Assembly (NCBI GenBank): GCA_905194315.1
Contig: CAJJRX010000019.1
Location: 1 to 43,102 of the forward strand
Origin: an uncultured Sutterella sp.
GTDB taxonomy: Bacteria; Pseudomonadota; Gammaproteobacteria; Burkholderiales; Burkholderiaceae_F
DNA length: 43,102 nt
Reading direction: 5' to 3'
Position 1 is the stretch's first letter, and every line of letters starts with the position of its first letter. Below are positions 14,667-23,377 of this stretch, one piece after another. The position numbers and the translations under genes were made by a program. The notes beneath the pieces are model-generated. The model was given only the letters and a program-made list of their open reading frames with translations, had not been told where the DNA came from and searched no databases.

Positions 14667-16067
14667 ATGGGACGCACACTCTACGAAAAGGTTTACGACG
14701 CTCACGTTGTAAGAGAGGCCGCCGGTGAGCTGCCCCTGATCTATATTGACCGCCATCTGATCCATGAGGTAACCAGTCCGCAGGCCTTTGCCGGGCTGCG
14801 TGAGGCCGGCCGCAAACTGCGCCGCCCCGATCTGACGCTTGCCACGATGGACCACGACATCTCCACGCAGCAGGCCACGCTTGAGGTGTGCTCTCCGATG
14901 GCCAAAAAGCAGGTCACCACGCTGATTGCCAACTGTCAGGAGTTCGGTGTCACGCTCTTCGGTCTGGGTCACCCGGGCCAGGGGATTGTGCACATCATCG
15001 GGCCGCAGACCGGGTTCACCCTGCCCGGCACCACGCTCGTGTGCGGCGACTCGCACACGGCCACTCACGGCGCCTTCGGTGCGCTCGCGTTCGGGATCGG
15101 CACCTCTGAGGTTGAGCATGTCTTTGTCACGCAGACACTCAAGCAGCAGCGCTTTAAAACCATGCGCATCAACTGCAACGGCAAACTCCCCGAAGGGGTT
15201 TACTCCAAGGATCTGATCCTTGCCATCGCGGCCAGAATCACCACCGCAGGCGGCACGGGCTATGCGATTGAATTTGCCGGTACCGGTGTCACATCGCTCA
15301 GTATGGATGCCCGCATGACGCTCTCGAACATGGCCATTGAAGTCGGTGCCAAGGTGGGGATGATTGCGCCGGACGAAACCACGTTTGCCTACCTCCAGGG
15401 CCGTCCCTTTGCGCCGCAGGGCAAGGACTGGGACGATGCGCTCGCCTACTGGAAGACACTTCCCTCGGATCCGGATGCTGTTTTCAGCAAGGAAATCGAT
15501 ATCGACTCGGGTAACCTCGTGCCGTATGTGACCTGGGGCAACAACCCCGGTGAAGCCTGTGCTGTGACGGACCGTGTTCCGGATCCCGCCGGGATGAGCG
15601 ACCCGATCCTGCGTGTCAGCGCGGAGGCTGCGCTGCGCTATATGGCGCTTGAACCGGGCATGCCCATTACCGAGGCCAAAATTGATGTCGTTTTCATCGG
15701 TTCGTGCACTAACGGCCGTCTTGAAGACTTCAGAGAGGCCGCCCGTGTGGTCAAGGGCCGTAAAGTTGCGCCCGGTGTGCGCGCTCTCGCGGTTCCCGGC
15801 TCCATGGCGGTGCGCGAGGCAGCCGAAGCGGAAGGCCTCGATAAAATCTTTATCGACGCCGGCTTTGAATGGCGTCTGCCCGGCTGCTCCATGTGTCTGG
15901 CGATGAATGATGACCGCGCCCCTGAAGGCGCCCGTGTCGCCTCCACCTCGAACCGCAACTTTGTGGGTCGTCAGGGTCGCGGCAGCCGCACTCACCTGAT
16001 GAGCCCTGCGATGGCCGCTGCGGCAGCCATTGCCGGACATATCGCCGATGTGCGCGATTACCTCTAA
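14667..16067 (+). CDS. leuC: 3-isopropylmalate dehydratase large subunit
   Basis: A 466-residue aconitase-family subunit that isomerises 2- to 3-isopropylmalate together with LeuD. The [4Fe-4S] ligands are visible in GSCTNGR (near residue 347) and PGCSMC (near residue 407). The VCGDSHTATHGAFG motif near residue 127 and the STSNRNFVGRQG signature near residue 429 confirm the family. It is packed between leuB and leuD with gaps of 2 and 15 bases. Confidence 0.96.
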   Translation: MGRTLYEKVYDAHVVREAAGELPLIYIDRHLIHEVTSPQAFAGLREAGRKLRRPDLTLATMDHDISTQQATLEVCSPMAKKQVTTLIANCQEFGVTLFGLGHPGQGIVHIIGPQTGFTLPGTTLVCGDSHTATHGAFGALAFGIGTSEVEHVFVTQTLKQQRFKTMRINCNGKLPEGVYSKDLILAIAARITTAGGTGYAIEFAGTGVTSLSMDARMTLSNMAIEVGAKVGMIAPDETTFAYLQGRPFAPQGKDWDDALAYWKTLPSDPDAVFSKEIDIDSGNLVPYVTWGNNPGEACAVTDRVPDPAGMSDPILRVSAEAALRYMALEPGMPITEAKIDVVFIGSCTNGRLEDFREAARVVKGRKVAPGVRALAVPGSMAVREAAEAEGLDKIFIDAGFEWRLPGCSMCLAMNDDRAPEGARVASTSNRNFVGRQGRGSRTHLMSPAMAAAAAIAGHIADVRDYL

Positions 16068-16082
16068 CGGAGACAGACAATC

Positions 16083-16718
16083 ATGGAAAAATTCGTAACG
16101 CACACCGGTATTGCCGCACCGCTCGATGTGGCCAACGTTGACACCGACCAGATCATCCCGAAGCAGTTCCTGCTCGCCGTGGACCGTAAAGGCTTCGGCA
16201 AGCACCTCTTTCATGAGCGCCGCTACCTTGATCCGGCCGAAACGATGCCCAATCCGGACTTCGTACTCAACAAACCCGCCTACCAGGGCGCATCGATTCT
16301 GGTGGCAAGAGATAACTTCGGCAACGGCTCAAGCCGTGAACATGCCCCCTGGGCGCTGCTTGATTTCGGCATCCGTGCGATTATCGCGCCGAGTTTTGCC
16401 GACATCTTCAGCAATAATGCTCTCGGCAACGGTCTTGTGCTCGTCAGGCTCACCGAGAGTGAAGTCGATGAAATCTTCGAGGTGCTCAATGCCAACCCCG
16501 GCATGACAGTGACGGTTGATCTGGAAAAGATGACCGCCACGGTCGGCGGAAAAGCCTACAGCTTCACCCTCGACCCGTTCCGCCGCAAGTGTCTGCTCGA
16601 GGGGCTTGATGCCATCGGTCTCACACTGCAGCACGAAGAGGCCATCAGTGTCTGGGAGAAAGCCCAGCCCGCCTGGAAGCAGCCGCACGTGCGAAATCTT
16701 GACGCATCCAAAGCCTGA
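16083..16718 (+). CDS. leuD: 3-isopropylmalate dehydratase small subunit
   Basis: A 211-residue swivelling-domain partner of LeuC, of normal length. NVDTDQIIPKQFL near residues 18-30 and DNFGNGSSREHAPWAL near residues 78-93 are the substrate-recognition signatures of the family. It ends the leuABCD operon; a strong terminator starts 13 bases after its stop. The order leuA-B-C-D matches enterobacteria rather than the leuC-D-B order common in Burkholderiales. Confidence 0.96.
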   Translation: MEKFVTHTGIAAPLDVANVDTDQIIPKQFLLAVDRKGFGKHLFHERRYLDPAETMPNPDFVLNKPAYQGASILVARDNFGNGSSREHAPWALLDFGIRAIIAPSFADIFSNNALGNGLVLVRLTESEVDEIFEVLNANPGMTVTVDLEKMTATVGGKAYSFTLDPFRRKCLLEGLDAIGLTLQHEEAISVWEKAQPAWKQPHVRNLDASKA

Positions 16719-16730
16719 TAAAGGCGCATG

Positions 16731-16757
16731 AAAAAAGGGGCTGTTCGCCCCTTTTTT
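16731..16757 (+). terminator. Terminator of leuABCD, probably bidirectional
   Basis: AAAAAAGGGGC (16731-16741) mirrors GCCCCTTTTTT (16747-16757) around a 5-base loop. The A run on one side and T run on the other let it serve leuD and the convergent MetQ-like gene. Confidence 0.9.
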
Positions 16758-16777
16758 CGTCATTTGCGCCGCGGCTC

Positions 16778-17596
16778 TCAGAACGCCGGCAGCACGGCAC
16801 CGGCGTACTTCTGGTTGATGAACTCACGCACACTCGGAGAACGGTAGCTCTCGACAAGCACCGGCACCCAGGGCAGGTTTTTGTCCTTCTCGTTCACCAC
16901 GATATTGCACACGTACGGGCCGTTGGCCTCTTCCATCAGAATCCCGTCACGCTTGGGATTGAGATTTGCCACATAGGCATAGTTGCCGTTGACGGCGGCA
17001 ATGGTGAGGTCGTCAAGCGAGCGCGGCAGCTGTGCAGCCTCCAGTTCAACAAACTTCAGCTTCTTCGGATTCTCCTCGATATCAAACACGCCGGGCAGCA
17101 GACCGACACCCGGGCGCAGCTTGATGATGCCGGCCTTGTCCAGAATCAGCAGTGCGCGACCGCCCATGGCCTGGTCATTCGGAATACCGACCGTGGCGCC
17201 TTTGGGTGCATCTTCAAAACGCTTGACCTGTTTGGAGTAGAAAGCCATCGGCAGCGTAAACGCCTGTCCGACGACGGCAAAATGGAAACCGCGGTCACGG
17301 CTCTGAGCCTCGATAAAGGGACGGGTCTGGAAAATATTGGCAGCCAGGTCACCGCTGTGCAGCGCCACGTTGGGCTGAACGTAGTCCTGAAACTCCACAA
17401 TTTCGATTTCAAGCCCGCGCTCTCTGGCGATCGGCAGAACCTGCTCGAGCACCTCACCGGCAATACCGGCGGTCACACCGACTCTGATTTTCACAGGTTT
17501 GTCGAGTCTGGCAGCCGTCTGGGCAAAAAGCGACGGGGAAAAGGACCCGGTAAAGGCGGCAAGGGCAAGGCCGCCGAGTAATTCACGACGTTTCAT
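16778..17596 (-). CDS. MetQ/NlpA-family substrate-binding protein
   Basis: A 272-residue periplasmic binding protein of the NlpA/MetQ family, which feeds D/L-methionine to an ABC importer. The motifs IRVGVTAGIAGEVLEQV near the N-terminus, EIVEFQDYVQPNVAL with ANIFQTRPF, and VGIPNDQAMGGRALLILDKAG are typical. The start at 17596 places MKRRELLGGLALAAF at the N-terminus, a Tat-like or Sec signal. There is no lipobox cysteine, whereas most MetQ proteins are lipoproteins. No ATPase or permease gene adjoins it, so it depends on an unlinked transporter or binds another ligand. AGGAG precedes the ATG, and an inverted repeat about 100 bases upstream may be its operator. Confidence 0.85.
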   Translation of the reverse strand: MKRRELLGGLALAAFTGSFSPSLFAQTAARLDKPVKIRVGVTAGIAGEVLEQVLPIARERGLEIEIVEFQDYVQPNVALHSGDLAANIFQTRPFIEAQSRDRGFHFAVVGQAFTLPMAFYSKQVKRFEDAPKGATVGIPNDQAMGGRALLILDKAGIIKLRPGVGLLPGVFDIEENPKKLKFVELEAAQLPRSLDDLTIAAVNGNYAYVANLNPKRDGILMEEANGPYVCNIVVNEKDKNLPWVPVLVESYRSPSVREFINQKYAGAVLPAF

Positions 17597-17698
17597 AGGG
17601 TTTGTGCTCCTGATGGAGGTTGGGAACAGTGTCGGGGGACGACACGACTTTACGGAAAAATTCTCCCATAAGAGCACGCCCCTATCGGGGACAAATTG

Positions 17699-17731
17699 TG
17701 GTAATACCTGATTTGTCTCATGGTATTACCA
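17699..17731. promoter_or_regulatory. Inverted repeat upstream of the MetQ-like gene
   Basis: TGGTAATACC (17699-17708) and GGTATTACCA (17722-17731) form a perfect 10-bp inverted repeat with a 13-base gap. It has no T run on either side, so it looks like a dimeric-regulator operator rather than a terminator. It sits between the phoR end and the minus-strand MetQ-like gene. Confidence 0.55.
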
Positions 17732-17791
17732 GAAAAAGGTATTTTTGATACACCTTTTAACATCATCTCTGCGAGAGGCGATTACAAGGTT

Positions 17792-19492
17792 TTACCTACT
17801 TTCCGGAGTTTCCTCTTTGGGGAGGACATTTTCAAGAGGGAGCTTCACCACAAAGACTGTTCCGGCACCGGGCTCACTCGTGAGCGTAATACTGCCCTTG
17901 AAAAAGAGCGTCACGCGTTTGACGATGGAGAGTCCGAGACCTGTGCCTTCTACACGCCGCTGCCTGCTGCTCTGACCGCGGTAGAACCGCTCAAAGATGT
18001 GCTCACGGTCCGCCTCGCAGATTCCCGGACCGTCATCGCGCACAGTGATTTCCAGGCACGCATCGCGGGTTCTGACCCCCACACACACCTCTCCGCTGCC
18101 GTCATGGTACTTGACGGCGTTTTCGCAGAGGTTGCGGATAAGTTCATAGATATAGCGGCCGTTGATGCACTGCTGCGCCGTGCTTTCACCCTCGAGGATA
18201 AGCGAGATGTCCTTTTTGCGAGCCTCATCGGCGAGCCGCTCGAAGATATCCTCGACGATGTGCCTGACGGTGCTCAGCCCCTGTCTGCCGGGCTCAGGCG
18301 CGCCCTCATCGAGGCGCGAGAGCAGAATAAGGTCATTGACCAGCGCAACCAGCCGGATGCCTTCTTTACGTATGCGGCTCGCAAAACTCGGCACATCCTC
18401 AGCGCGCACCAGACCGTTTTCGATGAGCTCGGACGCCCCGATAATGGACTGGAGCGGTGTTTTGAGCTCATGCGAGACATTGGCCGTGAACTCTTTACGC
18501 TGCATTTCCGCCGCCCGCGTAAGCGTCATATCAAGAATAAAAAGGACATAGCCGATCAGGCGGTTTCGCTTGCTCACACGGGTGAGATAGAAGCGGTAAT
18601 CCTTCTCACCGAGATGCACGTCTTTGTTGAGCTCGACCGAGGGCTGCGCCGCGAGCTCGGCAAACCGCCAGTCATCAAAGGGCAGTCTGAGCGGCTCGCC
18701 CACCACGGAGTGGCTGGTGAGCCCGAGGATTCTCGTCGCGCTCTCGTTAACGGACAGCACCTTCCCCTCCGGATCGAGCACCGCCAGCCCCTCGGACATC
18801 CCTTTTGCAATAGTGCCGAGTGTTCTGTTCTGGTCCTTGATCTGCTGGATCTGATGGCGGATGCGTTCGCGCTGCTCACGCATCCTTTCAACGAGCGGGT
18901 TGAGTTCACTGTAGACCTGAATCTGTTCGGGGTGCTCAACGTCAATACGGTTGAGCGGTGCCACAATCCTTCTGGCCAGCACCACGGCAATCGCCCGTGA
19001 GATGAGTGCACCGAAGAGGATAATCGCACCGAGATACAAAATGAGTTTGCCGGTTTCACCCCAGGGGGTGAGTGTGGTGACGGCAAGTCGCAGCACACGG
19101 CCGTCCTCGAGTCTGATCGCGTGGTAGACCGTACGTTCGGCAAGGGTGGTGGAATAGCGCTCAGAGCCGCCCTCCCCCTTGCTGAGCGCCTCCTGCACCT
19201 CTTTTCTGCCGGCATGGTTTTCAAGGCTTCCCGCACTGACACGGGTATCAAGCTGCACCTTGCCGTCGGGCAAAACAATGGTGAGCCGGTAGGGTGAGGC
19301 GGCTATCACCCTGCCCACCGTCTCCAGATCACCACTGACAACCTCGCCGGCGATGGTCCTGGTGAACGCTGAGAGCTCACCCTCAATCCTCTCCACCGAC
19401 AGGCGCTCAACCAGCGCAAGCATCACACCGAGGGCACCCAGTATCCCCAGCAGTGTGCACATGAATACCGCTCTGAAAATCTTCTGCTTCAC
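17792..19492 (-). CDS. phoR: Phosphate regulon sensor kinase
   Basis: A 566-residue histidine kinase, longer than the roughly 430-residue E. coli PhoR. It has a transmembrane helix at about residues 8-27, an extracytoplasmic domain of about 120 residues (30-150), a second helix at 150-172 and a HAMP-like linker. A PAS domain follows (about 225-325, GMSEGLAVLDPEG), then HisKA VSHELKTP with H341, and a HATPase with NLCENAVKYH, DDGPGI and GTGLGLSIV. Two helices enclosing a sensor domain is the arrangement of Firmicutes PhoR. Its ATG overlaps the phoB stop by four bases, and it is last in pstSCAB-phoUBR. It phosphorylates PhoB under phosphate limitation. Confidence 0.9.
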   Translation of the reverse strand: MKQKIFRAVFMCTLLGILGALGVMLALVERLSVERIEGELSAFTRTIAGEVVSGDLETVGRVIAASPYRLTIVLPDGKVQLDTRVSAGSLENHAGRKEVQEALSKGEGGSERYSTTLAERTVYHAIRLEDGRVLRLAVTTLTPWGETGKLILYLGAIILFGALISRAIAVVLARRIVAPLNRIDVEHPEQIQVYSELNPLVERMREQRERIRHQIQQIKDQNRTLGTIAKGMSEGLAVLDPEGKVLSVNESATRILGLTSHSVVGEPLRLPFDDWRFAELAAQPSVELNKDVHLGEKDYRFYLTRVSKRNRLIGYVLFILDMTLTRAAEMQRKEFTANVSHELKTPLQSIIGASELIENGLVRAEDVPSFASRIRKEGIRLVALVNDLILLSRLDEGAPEPGRQGLSTVRHIVEDIFERLADEARKKDISLILEGESTAQQCINGRYIYELIRNLCENAVKYHDGSGEVCVGVRTRDACLEITVRDDGPGICEADREHIFERFYRGQSSRQRRVEGTGLGLSIVKRVTLFFKGSITLTSEPGAGTVFVVKLPLENVLPKEETPESR

Positions 19493-20166
19493 TCAGGGGT
19501 TTCCTCAAACTTGTAGCCAGTACCGCGAACCGTTCTGATAAAGCGCTCGGCACTGCCGAGCTTCTGACGCAGACGCCGCACATGAACATCCACCGTGCGG
19601 TTTTCTCCGTCATACTCCCTGCCCCAGATACGGTCATGGAGCTGATCACGGGTGAACACCCGGCCCGGAGAGCGCATGAGTTCAAGGAGCAGTTCAAACT
19701 CCTTGTGCGTGAGCTCGACACGCTCACCGGCAACCGTGACCGAGCGGGCCGCCTCGTCAACCGAGAGCTCTTCCACACTCATGGCAAGCATGTCCTCTTC
19801 GGTTGTACGGCGCAGCACCGCCTTCACTCTCGCCACCATTTCCATCATCGAAAACGGTTTGGTGAGATAGTCATCCGCCCCCTCATCCAGAGCTGCGATT
19901 TTCTCGTATTCCGCACCGCGTGCCGTGGCCATAATCACCGGCAGACGGCGGGTTCTGCTGTGCGAGCGGAGCCGCTTAAGGAGCTCCACCCCGCTCAGAT
20001 CAGGCAGCATCACGTCAAGGAGCACCAGATCCGGGATGCTGTCGCGAAGACTCGCGAGGAAACTTTCCCCGTCCGGGAAACCCTCCGCCTCAAAGCCCAT
20101 GGACTTGAGCACATAGAGTTCAATCTCACGGATATCCGTATCATCCTCAACGCATGCAACCTTCAC
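19489..20166 (-). CDS. phoB: Phosphate regulon response regulator
   Basis: A 225-residue OmpR/PhoB-family transcription factor. The receiver carries E7-D8-D9, phospho-acceptor D51 (LVLLDVMLP) and K103 (LTKPFSM). The winged-helix domain (about 130-222) has HKEFELLLELMRSPGRVFTR and the recognition-helix segment RTVDVHVRRLRQKLG. It follows phoU by one base and overlaps phoR by four. It is expected to activate pstS from the Pho box at 24257-24273 and thus its own operon. Confidence 0.92.
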   Translation of the reverse strand: MKVACVEDDTDIREIELYVLKSMGFEAEGFPDGESFLASLRDSIPDLVLLDVMLPDLSGVELLKRLRSHSRTRRLPVIMATARGAEYEKIAALDEGADDYLTKPFSMMEMVARVKAVLRRTTEEDMLAMSVEELSVDEAARSVTVAGERVELTHKEFELLLELMRSPGRVFTRDQLHDRIWGREYDGENRTVDVHVRRLRQKLGSAERFIRTVRGTGYKFEETPE

Positions 20167-20167
20167 T

Positions 20168-20836
20168 TCAGACTCCTTCGCTCACCTTCTCACTGTCGGC
20201 TTCAAACCCGGAACGCGCGAAGAGGATCCACTCCGCGACGTTGCAGGCATGGTCCCCGATGCGTTCAAGATACTTGGCCACAACCATCACATCAAGCACC
20301 ACATGACGAATTTTATCGGGATTGAGCTCCGTATCAATCGCATGATCGCGGATTTGCGTGAAGAATTCATCGACCCGGTCATCAAGCGTGAAGAGCTGAC
20401 GGGGATCCTCTGCACTCATCTGATCGAGCACGGCCTGTGCCATGGCAAGCATCGGATCGAGCGCCGCCGCCATCTCCACGAGCATGTTCTTCTCGGTGGC
20501 GTTCATGTCCTCACCCGAGCGCGCCAGGACGCTGGCGATATCACAGACCTGCACGCCAATACGGCTCCAGTCCGTCACCGTCTTAAGCGCAACGCTCACA
20601 AGCACCAGATCGCGCGCCACAGGCTGCTGCCTCAGAAGCAAATCCAGGGCCACCTTCTCCACCACGCGCTCGCGGGTGTAAATGCCGCTCACCTGCGATG
20701 AAATCGCCTTGAGCTCGGCGGTGTTTCCATGAACAAACGCATCCATCGTGTTGGTGAGCAGCGCACGGTAGGCCGACGCCATTTCAATCACCGAACTCTG
20801 CAGCGTATTGAGCTGCTGCTGGAAATTTTCTCTCAT
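20168..20836 (-). CDS. phoU: Phosphate signalling protein PhoU
   Basis: A 222-residue all-helical protein made of two PhoU repeats. The repeat signature is visible as LVLVSVALKTVTDWSRIGVQVCDIA (about residues 78-102) and VVLDVMVVAKYLERIGDHACNVAEW (about 184-208), each with the acidic metal-binding residues. PhoU dampens Pst transport and PhoR signalling when phosphate is ample. It lies directly after pstB and before phoB in one transcript. Confidence 0.93.
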   Translation of the reverse strand: MRENFQQQLNTLQSSVIEMASAYRALLTNTMDAFVHGNTAELKAISSQVSGIYTRERVVEKVALDLLLRQQPVARDLVLVSVALKTVTDWSRIGVQVCDIASVLARSGEDMNATEKNMLVEMAAALDPMLAMAQAVLDQMSAEDPRQLFTLDDRVDEFFTQIRDHAIDTELNPDKIRHVVLDVMVVAKYLERIGDHACNVAEWILFARSGFEADSEKVSEGV

Positions 20837-21604
20837 TTAACCAAACCTCCCGGTTACGTAATCTTCCGTTCGTTTATCAGTCGGATGGGCGAAAATCTGC
20901 TTCGTATCGCCGTACTCGACGAGCTCACCCATCAGGAAGAAGGCCGTCTGGTCGGAGATACGAGTAGCCTGCTGCATGTTATGGGTAACAATAACAATCG
21001 TGTACTTTTCCCGCAATTCACTCATCAGATCTTCAATCTTTCCGGTGGAAATCGGGTCCAGTGCCGAAGTCGGCTCATCCATCAGAAGCACCTCGGGGTT
21101 GACGGCGAGTGCACGGGCGATACACAGACGCTGCTGCTGTCCGCCGGAGAGCCCCAGCGCATTCGTGTTCAGGCGGTCCTTGACCTCATCAAAGATCGCC
21201 GCCGCCCGCAGTGACTCCTCCACAATGCCGTCGAGATCGGACTTCGAACGGATCCCGTGAGTACGCGGCCCGTAGGCGATGTTGTCGTAGATACTCATCG
21301 GGAAGGGCGTGGGCTTCTGAAAGACCATGCCAACGGCTTTGCGCAGCTCACTCACATCAATCGGCGTATTCACCAGTTCCACGCCGCGGTACAGGATGGA
21401 GCCGTCCACACGGACCGATTTGATCAGATCATTCATGCGGTTGAGATTGCGCAGGAACGTGGATTTACCGCAGCCCGAAGGGCCGATAAGGGCGGTGACC
21501 GAGCATTCCGGGATATTGATGGAAATATCCTTGAGCGCCTGTTTGTCACCATAGAACAGATTGAAATTCCTGGCTTCGAAGGTATAGGGATTCTGATGAT
21601 CCAT
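20837..21604 (-). CDS. pstB: Phosphate ABC transporter ATPase
   Basis: A 255-residue ATPase with Walker A GPSGCGKS at residues 41-48, the PstB-specific KPTPFPMSIYDN segment near residue 105, signature LSGGQQQR near 151 and Walker B LLMDEPTSALDP near 171. Length and motifs are those of canonical PstB. It energises the PstCA channel from the cytoplasmic face. It is placed between pstA (4-base gap) and phoU. Confidence 0.96.
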   Translation of the reverse strand: MDHQNPYTFEARNFNLFYGDKQALKDISINIPECSVTALIGPSGCGKSTFLRNLNRMNDLIKSVRVDGSILYRGVELVNTPIDVSELRKAVGMVFQKPTPFPMSIYDNIAYGPRTHGIRSKSDLDGIVEESLRAAAIFDEVKDRLNTNALGLSGGQQQRLCIARALAVNPEVLLMDEPTSALDPISTGKIEDLMSELREKYTIVIVTHNMQQATRISDQTAFFLMGELVEYGDTKQIFAHPTDKRTEDYVTGRFG

Positions 21605-21608
21605 TGCT

Positions 21609-22463
21609 TTAATTCCTGTTGATGCGACGCTCGAGCAGCGTTGCAGACAAATTGATCAGCACACTCAGCACCAGGAGCACGGCGGCGATGACAAACGCCA
21701 CCTCAAATTCACCCTGCTCCTTGGCATAAACATAAAGGGCGACGGTAAGCGTTGCGCCGGGCGCACTCAGACCGTCAATAAAACCGTGCAGGGTGTGCGC
21801 AAACCCGGCCGTAAAGAGCAGCGCGGCAGACTCACCGAGCATGCGGCCCACACTGAGCACGGCCCCGGTGGCGATACCGCTCACGGAAACCGGAAGCACC
21901 ACCGTGCGGATCACATGCCACTTCTGGGCACCGAGCCCGAAAGCCGCCTCGCGCATTGACTGAGGCACAGCCTTGAGACTTTCCTGCGTCGTGCGGATCA
22001 CGGTCGGCAGATTCATGATCATCAGGGTGAGCGCCCCTGCGAGCAGCGAGGTCTGAAAACCGAGAAACTGACAGAAGGCGAGCATGCCAACCAGCCCGAA
22101 GATAATCGAGGGAATCCCCGCGAGCGTCTCCACGCAGTATTCAATCGCCCGCGCCAGACGGTAGTTGGTCGCATATTCCGTCAGATAAATGGCGGAACCG
22201 ACCCCCATCGGGATGACAAAAGCCAGCGCAACAATGACGATATAAAGCGTGTTGATAATGTCCGGGAGCAGACCGATGCGCTCCTCGACGTAGCTCGGCG
22301 ATGTGCTGAGCATTTCCCAGGTGACGTTCGGAAGCGCATTCCAGAGGATGTAGGCAACCAGAAACACCACCATGGCCACCAGAGAGGCCGCACTCACATA
22401 CATACAGCTCTTCATGAGCAGGCTGTAGAGTGCACGGCGTTCTTTCAAAACGGACTGCGCCAT
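21609..22463 (-). CDS. pstA: Phosphate ABC transporter permease PstA
   Basis: A 284-residue permease with six predicted membrane helices and the EAA loop motif REAAFGLGAQKWHVIRTVVLP near residue 170, which contacts PstB. YTLYIVIVALAFVIPMGVGSAIYLTEY-like sequence near residue 60 is typical of PstA. Its ATG shares one base with the pstC stop (TAATG), indicating translational coupling. Confidence 0.94.
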   Translation of the reverse strand: MAQSVLKERRALYSLLMKSCMYVSAASLVAMVVFLVAYILWNALPNVTWEMLSTSPSYVEERIGLLPDIINTLYIVIVALAFVIPMGVGSAIYLTEYATNYRLARAIEYCVETLAGIPSIIFGLVGMLAFCQFLGFQTSLLAGALTLMIMNLPTVIRTTQESLKAVPQSMREAAFGLGAQKWHVIRTVVLPVSVSGIATGAVLSVGRMLGESAALLFTAGFAHTLHGFIDGLSAPGATLTVALYVYAKEQGEFEVAFVIAAVLLVLSVLINLSATLLERRINRN

Positions 22464-23374
22464 TACGAACCTCGCTTTTTAATGAGCACATTCAGTGCGG
22501 TATTGATAAGCAGAATGAACACAAAGAGCACCAGTGCGATCGAGAAAAGCGCCTCACGCTGCAGCCCCGAGGAGTAAGCCATTTCCGAGGCCACCGCCGT
22601 AGTGAGAAAACGCACACTTTCAAAGAGCTCAGGCATATTGGCGGCGTTACCGGCCACCATCATGACCGCCATGGCCTCGCCGATGGCACGGCCCACGCCG
22701 AGCACGACCGCTGCGGCAATACCGCTGCGCGCCGCCGGCACCACCACGCGAAACACCGATTCAATCCGGTTGGCACCCAGCGCAAGTGAACTCAGTTCAT
22801 AGTCATAGGGCACCTGGTCAATCGCAGAAAGACTCACCTTGACGATAGTGGGCAGCACCATCACCGTGAGCACGACGATACTGGCAAGCAGGCCCGAACC
22901 GTCAGGAACCCCGAAGATTTCCTGAATGGCCGGCACCAGAACAAGCATCCCGATAAAGCCGTAGACCACACTGGGAATACTCGCCATCAGATCAACCATC
23001 GGTTCAACCCAGCGACGCACTGCGGGCGGAGCAATCTTCGAGAGATAGACTGCGGTAAAGAGCCCGAGCGGCAGCCCGACAAGCACCGCCACACCCGTCC
23101 CGTAGAGCGAGGTGAGAATGAAGGGAAGAATCCCGAACTGCGGCGGCTTCGCGGTAGAGGCCCAGGTGGTGCCGAAGAGGAACTCACCCAGACCGATTTT
23201 GCCGATAGCCGGCAGACCGGATGCGACAAGATAAAGACAGATAAGCAGAACAAAGCCGATGTTAACGACACCTATGAGCACAAAGAGGCGTGATGTCCAC
23301 TTTTCGACCCGCGCCCCTTTGCCTGCTCCGTGTCGCTGCTCCAGTGTTCTACCGGGGGCACGACAGAGAGCCAT
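22463..23374 (-). CDS. pstC: Phosphate ABC transporter permease PstC
   Basis: A 303-residue permease with six predicted helices. VYLSKIAPPAVRRWVEPMVDLMASIPSVV is a PstC hallmark, and the EAA region is SSLALGANRIESVFRVVVP. With PstA it forms the phosphate channel. The ATG at 23374 lies three bases after pstS; the first 25 residues are charged and non-homologous-looking, so the true start could be slightly internal. Confidence 0.93.
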   Translation of the reverse strand: MALCRAPGRTLEQRHGAGKGARVEKWTSRLFVLIGVVNIGFVLLICLYLVASGLPAIGKIGLGEFLFGTTWASTAKPPQFGILPFILTSLYGTGVAVLVGLPLGLFTAVYLSKIAPPAVRRWVEPMVDLMASIPSVVYGFIGMLVLVPAIQEIFGVPDGSGLLASIVVLTVMVLPTIVKVSLSAIDQVPYDYELSSLALGANRIESVFRVVVPAARSGIAAAVVLGVGRAIGEAMAVMMVAGNAANMPELFESVRFLTTAVASEMAYSSGLQREALFSIALVLFVFILLINTALNVLIKKRGS

Positions 23375-23377
23375 AAT

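Noticed and set aside
17699..17731. Rho-independent terminator of phoR
   Set aside because: The stem is good but no T run follows on the minus strand, so an operator is more likely.
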